Origin: Rhodanobacteraceae bacterium
GTDB taxonomy: Bacteria > Pseudomonadota > Gammaproteobacteria > Xanthomonadales > SZUA-5
Direction: 5' to 3'
Length of the DNA: 64,000 bases
Assembly (NCBI GenBank): GCA_016713135.1
Contig: JADJPR010000002.1
Span: forward strand, 310,001-374,000
Every line of letters starts with the position of its first letter. Within the stretch, counting starts at the first letter, position 1. A program made the translations under genes and the position numbers. Positions 54,410 to 63,261 of this stretch are shown here, one piece after another. The notes below the pieces were generated by a model, which saw nothing but the letters and a program-made list of their open reading frames with translations, ran no database searches and was not told the DNA's origin.

Positions 54410-55039
54410 TCAGTCCGGCAGATCCGGCACACCGTCGAAAAACTCGACCACGCCGGTCTCCAGCGAATACTCCGCGCCCACGACCCACAACCCGTCCTTC
54501 TCGATCAGCCGTTCCAGCACCTGCGAGCCATGCCTCAGCTGATTGCAGGAAGCGCGCACATTGCTGCGCACCGCATGATGGATCAGGGCATCAGTGTCGT
54601 GGCGCAACTCGGTCTCGAGCAGGGCCTCGACCGACGGGCGCACACGGTCGACGATCGAACGCAGGTTGGGGGATTGGTTCTCGCGCGGGCGGCGCAGTTC
54701 CTCCACCGTGGCCGACACCGCGCCGCAACGGGAATGGCCCAGCACCACGATCAGCCGCGTGCCGAAGCGCTCGGCGGCGAACTCGGCGCTGCCGATCTGC
54801 GAGGACGCCACGATGTTGCCGGCCACGCGAATGACGAACAGGTCCCCGAGCCCCTGGTCGAACACGATCTCGGCGGGCACCCGTGAGTCCGAGCAGCCGA
54901 GGATGATCGCGACCGGCGCCTGGCCCTCCGCCAGTTCCTCGCGGTGCGCACGGCTGGCCAGCGGCGCGTTGTCGGCACCCAGGATGAAGCGGCGGTTGCC
55001 CTGCTGCAGTCGCTGGAGTGCTTCTCGGGCATCAATCAT
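54410..55039 (-). CDS. Beta-class carbonic anhydrase
   Basis: 209 residues. Reversibly hydrates CO2; cytoplasmic. The zinc ligands are Cys49 in CSDSR (49-53), His102 and Cys105 in GHSRCG, and the Asp51/Arg53 dyad is intact. VFDQGLGDLFVIRVAGNIV matches the family core. No SulP-type transporter is adjacent; the gene stands alone between a convergent secreted-protein gene and a divergent histidine kinase. GGAG lies upstream of the ATG at 55039. Confidence 0.93.
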   Translation of the reverse strand: MIDAREALQRLQQGNRRFILGADNAPLASRAHREELAEGQAPVAIILGCSDSRVPAEIVFDQGLGDLFVIRVAGNIVASSQIGSAEFAAERFGTRLIVVLGHSRCGAVSATVEELRRPRENQSPNLRSIVDRVRPSVEALLETELRHDTDALIHHAVRSNVRASCNQLRHGSQVLERLIEKDGLWVVGAEYSLETGVVEFFDGVPDLPD

Positions 55040-55191
55040 GGCAGGCTCCGGGACAGGCCAACGGTCGGCGCGCGCAAGGCTGCCCACTCCGCGCTCGATG
55101 CGCAATCGATACGGCCGGAAATCGCAGCCGCAGGGCAGCGCGGCCGCATGATCGTTGTAGACTGTAACCGGGCCGATTCGGTGGGAACGAC

Positions 55192-57162
55192 GTGAGCGAA
55201 GCTGCCGCCGCGCGCGTGGAATCGCAGGAGAGCGCCGACTGGCGCCAGGTGTACGAATTGATTGACCAGCCGGTGCTGTGGGCGCGGATGGCCAGCGACG
55301 GCAGCGTACGTATCAGCGACCTCAACCCGGCGGCCTGCGAATGGCTGGGCTGCCGCGTCCCGGAAGCGATCGGGCGCGAGCTCGAAGCGGTGTGCCCTGG
55401 TGGCTGGGGGCCGCAGTGGGCGGAGCAGCACCGGATCGCAGTGCGCACCGGCGCCAGCATCTGCTGGGCAGCCCCGGCGCAGCTGCCGTCGCCGGGTGGC
55501 CAGGCGCCGGCCCAAATCCGCCTGCTGGCAGTGCCGGACGGCTCCGGCGGACAGCTCATCACCAGCGTGGTGCGCCACCTGCCCCGCGCGATGCTGGAGC
55601 AGGGCGAACTCAGGCGCACCACGCAGTTGCTGCAAGCGATCGTGGAGCAGCAGCCCGAATGCGTGAAACTGGTCGACAGCGACGGCACGCTGGTGCAGAT
55701 CAATCGCGCTGGACTGGCCGTGCTCGGCGTCCGCGACATTTCTGCGGCCAATCGCATCGGCTTGCTGAACTTCGTGCACGCAGATGATCGCGAACGCTTC
55801 GCCAGCTTCCATCGCGCGGTCTGCGCAGGCCAACCCGGCCGCCTGCAGTTCCGTCTGGTCAGCCTGGAAGGGCGCGTGCTGCACATCGAGAGCGCCGCCA
55901 CGCCGATGCGTGATCCGCTCAGTGGGCGCATCCGCCACCTCGCGATCACCCGCGACCTCACTGCCAGCGTGCTGGCTGAGCAGGCGCTGGCCCGCAGCGA
56001 GCACCGCCTGGAATGGGTGCTGCGGACGGCCGGCATCGGCATCTGGACGCTCGATCTCAGGACCCTGCAGGCAACCCGCTCACTGGAGCACGATCGTTGC
56101 TTCGGCTACCAGGAACTGTGTCCCGAATGGGGCCAGCAGATCTTTCTGAACCATGTGCACCAGGAAGATCGCGCGCGGGCCAAGGACGCGATGGCCAGGG
56201 TCATTTCCTGCGGCGAGGAACTCGACCTCGAGGTCCGCGTGATCTGGCCCGACGGCAGCCTGCACTGGATCTGGGGCCGCGCGGTGGTCGAGCACGATGA
56301 TGGCGCCGCTCGGCTAGCCGGCATCGTGGTCGACGTCACTGCGCGAAAGGCCATCGAGCAAGCCTTGCTGGACCTCAACGCCGGGCTTGAACGAAGGGTC
56401 GCGGAACGCACCGCCCAGCTGGATGCGAGCAACCAGGAATTGCGCGCGTTCACCCAGTCGGTTTCGCACGATCTGCGCGCGCCGCTGCGCGGCATCCTCG
56501 GCTGGAGCGAAGCGCTCGACGAGGACGCCGGCCCGGCACTCGACAGCCTTGCGCGCGGCCATTTGACGCGGATCCGTCAGGAAGCCCGGCGCATGAGCGA
56601 TCTGGTCGAGGGGCTGCTGCGGCTTGCACGCATCGCCCAAAGCGGGCTGCAAGTGCGCGAGGTGGATGTCAGCGCGCTGGCGCAGGAAATCGTCGGTCGC
56701 CTGCGCGACGAATCAAGGGAAACCGCGATCCCGGTCGACATTGCCCCCGGCATCCGCGTGCGCGCGGACCGCCCGCTGCTGGACCTTGCGCTCGCCAACC
56801 TGCTGCAGAACGCCTTCAAGTTCTGTGCCCCCTGCCCCGCTGCGCGGATTCGCGTCAGCGCCGCATCCGACGGCGGCGAAACCGTCATCCACGTGCACGA
56901 CAACGGAGTCGGCTTCGATCCGCAACGCGCCAGCGAACTGTTCCAGCCCTTCGTGCGACTGCACAGTCCCACCATCTTCCCCGGGACCGGGATCGGCCTG
57001 GCCACGGTCGACCGCATCATGCGCCGCCATGGCGGGCGCGCCCAGGCACAGTCGATTCCTGGCCAGGGTACGTGTTTCAGCCTGCATTTTCAGGCAGACG
57101 CATCAATCCGAGCCAGGTCGAGGAACTGCTGGCCAGTGCGCGGAGCCTGCGGCTGCTGTTGA
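55192..57162 (+). CDS. Multi-PAS sensor histidine kinase
   Basis: 656 residues from a GTG at 55192. Three PAS-like domains (about 20-130, 145-255 and 265-385) precede a coiled coil (RKAIEQALLDLNAGLERRVA). The phosphoacceptor His426 is in SHDLRAPLRGILGW, and the ATPase domain has NLLQNAFKF, DNGVGF and GTGIGLATV. No membrane helix is visible, so it is cytoplasmic like phytochrome- or oxygen-type sensors. Its last about 20 residues overlap the next gene's start by 91 bases and are probably run-on sequence. Confidence 0.88.
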   Translation: MSEAAAARVESQESADWRQVYELIDQPVLWARMASDGSVRISDLNPAACEWLGCRVPEAIGRELEAVCPGGWGPQWAEQHRIAVRTGASICWAAPAQLPSPGGQAPAQIRLLAVPDGSGGQLITSVVRHLPRAMLEQGELRRTTQLLQAIVEQQPECVKLVDSDGTLVQINRAGLAVLGVRDISAANRIGLLNFVHADDRERFASFHRAVCAGQPGRLQFRLVSLEGRVLHIESAATPMRDPLSGRIRHLAITRDLTASVLAEQALARSEHRLEWVLRTAGIGIWTLDLRTLQATRSLEHDRCFGYQELCPEWGQQIFLNHVHQEDRARAKDAMARVISCGEELDLEVRVIWPDGSLHWIWGRAVVEHDDGAARLAGIVVDVTARKAIEQALLDLNAGLERRVAERTAQLDASNQELRAFTQSVSHDLRAPLRGILGWSEALDEDAGPALDSLARGHLTRIRQEARRMSDLVEGLLRLARIAQSGLQVREVDVSALAQEIVGRLRDESRETAIPVDIAPGIRVRADRPLLDLALANLLQNAFKFCAPCPAARIRVSAASDGGETVIHVHDNGVGFDPQRASELFQPFVRLHSPTIFPGTGIGLATVDRIMRRHGGRAQAQSIPGQGTCFSLHFQADASIRARSRNCWPVRGACGCC

Positions 57163-59429
57163 TCGAGGACAACGAGGGCGACGCCGCGCTGCTCGAGCGC
57201 CACCTGCGGCGCGGCGGCTTCGAGGTCGAGGTGACGCGCGTTGAAACCGCCGGGGATCTCGCCGCGGAACTCGCGCCAGGACGCTGGGACCTGGTGATCT
57301 CCGACTTCGTCCTGCCCGGGCTCGGTGCGCTGCAGGCGCTGACCACCGTGCGCGCGGTCGATCCGGACCTGCCGTTCATTGTCGTCTCCGGGCTGATCGG
57401 AGAAGAGCCGGCGGTGGACCTGATGCGCATGGGTGCCAACGACTATGTCATGAAGGACCGAATGGCGCGCCTGGTGCCGGCGATCGAGCGCGAGCTGCTG
57501 GAAGCCGTGCGCCACCGCGAGCAGCGGCGGATGGACCGCGTGCTCGAAGCGCAGTACCAGATGGTGCGGGTGGCGCTGAAGGCCACCGGGGATGGCGTCT
57601 GGGACTGGAATCCGCAGACCGGCGCCACCGTGCTGTCCGACGAGTTCAAACGCATCCTCGGCTTCGAACCGCACGAATTCCCGGACGACATGGCCGCCTG
57701 GCGGATCCGGGTGCACCCGGACGACCTGCCCCAGGTCGAACGCGACGAGGCCAGCCACTATGCGGCGGCTCTCCGATGTATCGCAGCGAGTATCGCGTGC
57801 GCTGCCGCGATGGCAGCTGGAAGTGGGTCCTCGACCGCGGCACCGTGATCGAGCGCGACAGCGACGGCCTGCCGATCCGCGAGGTGGGCACGCTGTCGGA
57901 CATCTCGGCAATCCGCCGCAGCGAGGCCGAATTGCGCGAGAGCCACGCGGTGCTGCGCAAGCTGGCGCGCCAGGCACCTGGCGTGCTCTACCAGTTCCGG
58001 CGGCATGCGGACGGGCGCATGGACCTGCCCTACGTCAGCGAGGCGGCGCAGGAATTGTGGGGTCTGTCGTCGGCGCAACTGCTGGACAGCGCCGATGCGG
58101 CCTTCGCCCAGGTGGATGCGGACGACCTGATGCCGCTGTACGCCTCCATCGACGCCAGCGCGCGTGGACTGGTGCCCTGGTCGCACGCCTATCGCATCCA
58201 CGTACCTGGCCGCGGGGTGCGCTGGATGCACGGCGAGGCACAACCGGAACCGCTCGCCGACGGCAGCATCCTCTGGCACGGCTTCATCCGCGACATCACC
58301 GAGCAGCGCGAAGCCGAGGCCGAGCTGCGCCTGCTGCAGACCTGCATCAATCAGGTCAACGATGCCGTGGTGGTGACCGCCGCCGAGCCCCTCGCCGGGC
58401 CGCGGGCCGCGCATCGTGTACGTCAATCCAGCCTTCGAACGCCAGACCGGCTATCGCGCGGAGGAGGTGCTCGGGCGCACCCCGAGGCTGCTGCAGGGCG
58501 CGGGAACCGACACCGCCGAGCTGCAGCGCATCGGCGCCGCACTGCATGCCTGGCAACCAGTGCGTGCCGAAGTGCTGAACTACCGCAAGGATGGCAGCGC
58601 ATTCTGGACCGAAATGGCGATCTCGCCGGTCGTCGACCGCTCGGGCAGTTACACCCACTGGGTGTCGGTGCAGCGCGATGTCAGCGTGCGCAAGCAGTCC
58701 GAGGCCGAACGCGAGCACCTGATTCGCGAACTCGAGAAGCGCAACAGCGAACTCGACACCTACAACCATTCGGTGGCGCACGATCTGCGCAATCCGGTGA
58801 TCTCGATCCGCGGCATGGCCGATCTCGCGCGGATGGCCATCGAAGCCAACGACCCGACGCGCGCTGGCGATTGCATCGCACGGATCGCGCGCTCTGCTGA
58901 CCAGGCCGACACCTTGATCCGCAACCTGATGGAACTGGCCAAGCTGGGCAAGCGCGCGATCCGCTTGCAGCCATTGCCGGCGCGGGACGCGTTCGAGTCG
59001 ATGCGCGCCGCTCTGGACCTGCAGATCGCCGCGGTGAGCGCGCAGGTGCGGCTGGAGGTGCCGGACGGGCTGGTTCTGCACAGCGATCCGGTCCTGCTGC
59101 AGATGATCTTCGGCAATCTGGTCGGTAACGCGCTCAAGCATCGCCACCCGGGGCGCGCGCCGCTGATTGTCGTTGACATCCGCGAGAGCGCGCGCCCGGC
59201 CGGTTGGCGCATCGATGTCCGCGACAATGGCATCGGCATCCATCCGGAGCTGCATGACCGCGTGTTCCGTCTGTTCGAGCGCGTCGATGACCGCTCGGAG
59301 GGCACCGGCGTGGGCCTGGCACTGGTGGACCGCGCAGCGCGCCTGCTGGAGGGCGAGGTATGCCTGGTGGAGTCGGCCCCGGGACACGGCAGTTGCTTCT
59401 CGGTATGGCTGCCGGCGCTGGCGGCGTGA
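57072..59429 (+). CDS. Receiver-PAS-PAS-histidine kinase, split by two compensating frame breaks
   Basis: Receiver domain first (Asp78 in VISDFVLPG, LLIEDNEGD), then PAS domains, then a kinase with His in HSVAHDLRNP and GTGVGLALV. The frame is lost near 57763-57772 (a base missing before MYRSEYRVR) and regained near 58398-58406 (an extra base before IVYVNPAFERQTGY). The middle 640 bases are in another frame but read as intact PAS sequence, so the two single-base changes cancel. The start is uncertain: a GTG at 57072, inside the preceding kinase gene. Confidence 0.78.
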
Positions 59430-59559
59430 ACCCTGAGGCGCGCGCCGGCGCGGCCAGCCTGGGGCCGTGCGGCGCCAGCGTGCGGCCGCGTCCGCGCGCG
59501 TGCCTCTCGCCGCGAACTCGCGTAGCCTGCGGCGCAACGATCGAGCGCAGGCGTCGTCC

Positions 59560-60267
59560 ATGAACATGCCATCGCAAGCGCCCAGCCATCGCGTGATCGT
59601 CGCCGACGACCACCCCCTGTTTCGCGAGGCTCTGGTCGGCCGCGTGCGGCGCCTGTTGCCGTCGGCCGGAATCGCCGAAGTGGCGGACTTGCCGGCGCTG
59701 CAGGCAGCGCTGGCCGGGCAAGACGACATCGACCTGTTGCTGCTCGACCTCAACATGCCGGGAGCCGAGGGATTGTCCGCGCTGGTGCACGCGCGGGCGC
59801 TGGCACCTGGCACGGCCGTGGTGGTGGTCTCGGCGATGGACGATCCCGCCGTGATGGACCGCGCGATGGGCCTGGGCGCCGCGGGCTTCCTGTCCAAGTC
59901 CGCCGACCTCAAGCAGGTGGGCGACACGCTGGCCCGGGTGCTGTCCGGCGACATCGTGCTGCCGGCGGCGCTTTCCGGTGGTGCCGGTCCGGCGCTGAAC
60001 GAAGCCGAGGCAAACGCAGCGCGGCGCATCGCGCAGCTGTCGCCCCAGCAGTACCGGATTGCGACCATGCTCGCCGCGGGCCGGCTGAACAAGCAGATCG
60101 CCTGGGATCTCGGGATCACCGAGGCCACGGTCAAGGTGCACATGTCGACCATCCTGCGCAAACTCGGCGCGCAGAACCGCACCCAGGTGGCGCTGCTGAT
60201 GCAACTGCTGAACTTCGAGCGCGCCGTGGGCGACGCCGCGGCGCCTGCCGAGATCAGGCGGAGCTGA
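59560..60267 (+). CDS. LuxR/NarL-type response regulator
   Basis: 235 residues. Receiver domain (about 10-130) with acidic pocket VADDHPLFRE and phosphoacceptor Asp63 in LLDLNMPGAE. The C-terminal helix-turn-helix (about 170-218) reads LSPQQYRIATMLAAGRLNKQ, then ITEATVKVHMSTILRKLG. It should bind DNA as a phosphorylated dimer. It lies 130 bases after the split kinase on the same strand and is the probable output of that kinase or of HK1. The ATG at 59560 is preferred; an earlier in-frame start is possible. Confidence 0.9.
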   Translation: MNMPSQAPSHRVIVADDHPLFREALVGRVRRLLPSAGIAEVADLPALQAALAGQDDIDLLLLDLNMPGAEGLSALVHARALAPGTAVVVVSAMDDPAVMDRAMGLGAAGFLSKSADLKQVGDTLARVLSGDIVLPAALSGGAGPALNEAEANAARRIAQLSPQQYRIATMLAAGRLNKQIAWDLGITEATVKVHMSTILRKLGAQNRTQVALLMQLLNFERAVGDAAAPAEIRRS

Positions 60268-60280
60268 CCGCGCGCACGGC

Positions 60281-61864
60281 TCAGCGCCGGCGCACCGCCT
60301 CCAGCAAGGCGCGCAGGCGCGCCGCGCGCATCGGCTTGTGCAGCACCGGAATGCCGGCGCCAGCGGCGGCGGCGGCCAGTTCGCTGCTGCGGTCGGCAGT
60401 CAGCAGGATCGCGTGCGGTGGACGTAGCGCCTCTGCGATGAGAGACAACCCGTCGTTCGCGGGATCGCCGTCGAACTGAAAATCGACGATCAGCGCGTCG
60501 AACTGCCGCTGCTGCATCGCCCCCTCCGCGGCCGCGCGCGAACTCGCGACCGCGACCTCCGCACCCCAGCCGGCAAGCAGCAGTTGCATCGCCTGCAGCG
60601 CCTGCTCGTCGTCATCCACGCACAGCACGCGCAGCGCCAGCGCCGGTGCCGGTGCCGGGGGCGCGACCGGAATGGCGCAAGGCGCCCCAGCCGCCACGGG
60701 TTTGCGCCAGGCCTGGGCGAATTCGACGCTGAAGCGCGAACCGCGGCCCTCACGCGATTGCGCGGACAGGCGGTGGCCGAGCAGATGGCAGATGCGCGCA
60801 CAGATCGCCAGCCCCAGGCCGAGACCGCGCTCACCCCAAGGCGAGCCGGTGCCAACGCGCTGGAACTCCTCGAAGGCACGCGGCAGCTTCTCGCTGGCGA
60901 TACCGAGCCCGGTATCCACGACATCGAGGCGGATGTTCCCGCCGCACCGGCGCACGCCGACCAACACCCCGCCGCGCGCGGTGTAACGCAAGGCGTTCGA
61001 AATCAGGTTCTGCAGCACCCGCCGCAGCAGGCGCCGGTCACTGCGCACCAGGTAGCGACAGGATCCGAGGCGCAAACGCAGCTTCCGGCTGTGGCTGACC
61101 GAGCCGAACTGGTCCAGCAGGCCGCGCAGCAGATCCTCCAGATCCACGTCCTCGAATGTCGGGCGCACCGCACCGGTGTCCAGCCGGGCGACATCGACGA
61201 GCACATCGATGACCTCCTCGGCACTGCGCAGAGCGATGTCGATGCGCTCTGCCATCAGCCTCCCGGCAGGCGACAGGTCCGGCTGCTCGGAGAGCGTCGA
61301 GGCGAAGATCCGTGCTGCATTCAACGGCTGCAGCAAATCATGGCTGGCCGCCGCGAAGAAGCGCGTCTTGCTGAGATTGGCCTGCTGCGCGGCCTGGCGC
61401 GCGTGATCGAGCGCCTGGGTGCGCTCCAGCACGCGCTGCTCGAGGCTTTCGGTGTTGCGCCGCAGCTCGCGTTCCAGGCGCTTGTGCGCGCTGATGTCGG
61501 CAATGGTCCACAGATGCCCCAGCGCCGGTATCGCCGCGCGCCGGAGTTCGAAGCACTGGTCCCGGTCCGCGGCCAGCAGCGGGACACCGGTTGCAGCACC
61601 CAGCCAGGCATTCCACGCCTGTGCCTGCACCTGGTCCGGCGCACCCGCCGACACCCGCATCACCCATTTGCGCAGCACCTCGGTCACGCAGCCACCGGGG
61701 ACGGGGTCCAGTGCGGCCTGCGCCAATTGCCGACGCGCGGCGTCATTGCACAGCAGCATGCCGCCCGACAGGCCTTCGAGCAGCACCGGCATCGGCAGGC
61801 GTTCGATGACCTGCTGCATGCCGCGGGCATCTTCGCTGGTCAATGCATGCGCTTCTGACATCAT
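60281..61864 (-). CDS. Hybrid histidine kinase with C-terminal receiver
   Basis: 527 residues. A PAS-like domain (about 15-130) and a coiled coil (about 130-165) lead to the HisKA domain with His175 in AAASHDLLQPLNAARIF, the 'DLLQPL' variant common to the PAS-hybrid kinase subgroup. The ATPase domain has NLISNALRY, DTGLGIA and GLGLGLAIC. A Pro/Ala linker precedes a receiver (about 415-527; LCVDDDE, LIVDFQFDG, LHKPM). No membrane helix. Convergent with the LuxR gene (13 bases apart) and divergent from the next receiver gene. Confidence 0.9.
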   Translation of the reverse strand: MMSEAHALTSEDARGMQQVIERLPMPVLLEGLSGGMLLCNDAARRQLAQAALDPVPGGCVTEVLRKWVMRVSAGAPDQVQAQAWNAWLGAATGVPLLAADRDQCFELRRAAIPALGHLWTIADISAHKRLERELRRNTESLEQRVLERTQALDHARQAAQQANLSKTRFFAAASHDLLQPLNAARIFASTLSEQPDLSPAGRLMAERIDIALRSAEEVIDVLVDVARLDTGAVRPTFEDVDLEDLLRGLLDQFGSVSHSRKLRLRLGSCRYLVRSDRRLLRRVLQNLISNALRYTARGGVLVGVRRCGGNIRLDVVDTGLGIASEKLPRAFEEFQRVGTGSPWGERGLGLGLAICARICHLLGHRLSAQSREGRGSRFSVEFAQAWRKPVAAGAPCAIPVAPPAPAPALALRVLCVDDDEQALQAMQLLLAGWGAEVAVASSRAAAEGAMQQRQFDALIVDFQFDGDPANDGLSLIAEALRPPHAILLTADRSSELAAAAAGAGIPVLHKPMRAARLRALLEAVRRR

Positions 61865-62101
61865 CGGCGGGCCCGGACGGTTGCGGAAAATTACACCAAT
61901 GTGGCCTGATCCCGCCGGCTCGCGGGCCTGCCGGCGTGAACCGGGAATAACACTTTGGTTGCAGCCGGACCAGGGGCCAACCGGGACCGTCCCGCTTGGG
62001 TTAGGCTGTGGCTGTTGCCGGAGGGTGCATGCCAGCGCCCGGCATCGGTGGCTTCCTGCGGATGGCTGGTGGATACGGGTGTTGCAGCCGGGAGTGGTGC
62101 C

Positions 62102-62527
62102 TTGAGCGACGGGGGCAGTACCGCCACCATCGTGCTGATCGAAGACGACAGCGTTCAATCCGAGCTGATCCAGCTCGCGGCGTTGGAAGCGGGTCTGCGG
62201 GCGGCCATGCACTGTGTCAGCGACGGCCGCGAAGGTCTGCGGCGGCTGCGCCGGTGGATCGACCGCAGCGAGGTCCCGGCGCCGGATCTGGTGCTGCTCG
62301 ACATCAAGCTACCGGGGATGAACGGCATCGAGATCCTGCAGGCATTGCAAGCGGACGGCAACGCAGTCCCGTTCCCGATCGTGATGCTCACCTCGTCGAA
62401 AATCGCGGATGACCTGATCGACTCCTTCGGTCATGGTGCGGTGAGCTACTTCGTCAAGCCGTCCGGGTTTGCGGAGCTGATCCGGCTGATGGACACCATC
62501 GGGCGTCGCTGGCTCGACCGGAACTGA
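62102..62527 (+). CDS. Single-domain response regulator (CheY/Rcp1-like)
   Basis: 141 residues with a TTG start at 62102, chosen because GGGAG lies eight bases upstream and the receiver begins at once. Asp67 is in VLLDIKLPGMNG; the acidic pair is IEDDS, and the conserved Thr and Lys are in MLTSS and YFVKPSG. There is no output domain, so it relays phosphate or binds a partner. The Rcp1-like subgroup often pairs with phytochromes, which is not seen here. It is divergent from the hybrid kinase (237-base gap). Confidence 0.85.
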   Translation: MSDGGSTATIVLIEDDSVQSELIQLAALEAGLRAAMHCVSDGREGLRRLRRWIDRSEVPAPDLVLLDIKLPGMNGIEILQALQADGNAVPFPIVMLTSSKIADDLIDSFGHGAVSYFVKPSGFAELIRLMDTIGRRWLDRN

Positions 62528-62580
62528 GCCCGAAACCGACGCCAATCCGCGTTGTTCCATTTTCTGTCCGAGGTTTCCGG

Positions 62581-63243
62581 ATGACCGGCAAGCTGCTCAA
62601 CACCCTTCTGCGTCAGGCCACCGTTCGATTCCCCGCACCCGCAATGCCCGCGATCCGGAGCGCCCTGGCGAAGCTCGGCGCACCCTCTCTGACTCCACTG
62701 TACGAGAGCTTCAATGGCGGCTATTTCTTCGGAGGCGCGCTGGAGATCTTCCCGGTGGGGACCAGCCACTACACCGAGATCGAGTCCTGGAACGATGCCG
62801 CGGGATGGCGCAAGGATTTCGACCAGGATCTGGACGGCATCGTGTTCTTTGCCCATGACCTGTTCTGTTTCCCCTATGGCGTGCGCGGAGAAGCCGTCGT
62901 CCGGTTGAACCATGAGACCGGCGAAATCGAGCCCCTGGCGGCTACCCTGACGCTCTTTCTTGAGCAGTTGCTGGACGAATGCGATTACTACTCCGGGCAA
63001 TCGCTGCTGGAGGAATGGGAGGAGGAACACGGTCCTCTGCCGATTGGCCAGCGGCTATTCGCCAAAATGCCCTTCGTCCTGGGCGGCGACTGGGAGACCG
63101 ACAACCTGTGGGCCTCGGAACCGCTCCCGGTGCTGGCGTTCCGGGCCTTTTGTGCGAAGCACCTGAAGGGCAAGGCCGATGGCACGCGGGTCTCTATCAG
63201 CCTGCCGAACGGCAAGCGGTTGCGGGGTGTCCTGCAGCGATAG
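62581..63243 (+). CDS. SMI1/KNR4 (SUKH) family protein
   Basis: 220 residues. The SUKH fold is suggested by SLTPLYESFNGGYFFGGALE near the N-terminus and by the strand-rich middle GIVFFAHDLFCFPYGVRGEA. The conserved end with FLEQLLDECDYYSGQSLLEE follows. SUKH proteins frequently act as immunity proteins against polymorphic toxins, but housekeeping forms are known, and no toxin, Rhs or T6SS gene is within the window. It begins 53 bases after the receiver gene, so it may be cotranscribed with it. Confidence 0.75.
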   Translation: MTGKLLNTLLRQATVRFPAPAMPAIRSALAKLGAPSLTPLYESFNGGYFFGGALEIFPVGTSHYTEIESWNDAAGWRKDFDQDLDGIVFFAHDLFCFPYGVRGEAVVRLNHETGEIEPLAATLTLFLEQLLDECDYYSGQSLLEEWEEEHGPLPIGQRLFAKMPFVLGGDWETDNLWASEPLPVLAFRAFCAKHLKGKADGTRVSISLPNGKRLRGVLQR

Positions 63244-63261
63244 CGTCGGCGCTGCCGGCGC

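Noticed and set aside
57763..58406. Programmed frameshifting in the receiver-kinase gene
   Set aside because: There is no slippery heptamer or following stem at either break, and the two breaks cancel, which fits sequencing indels better.
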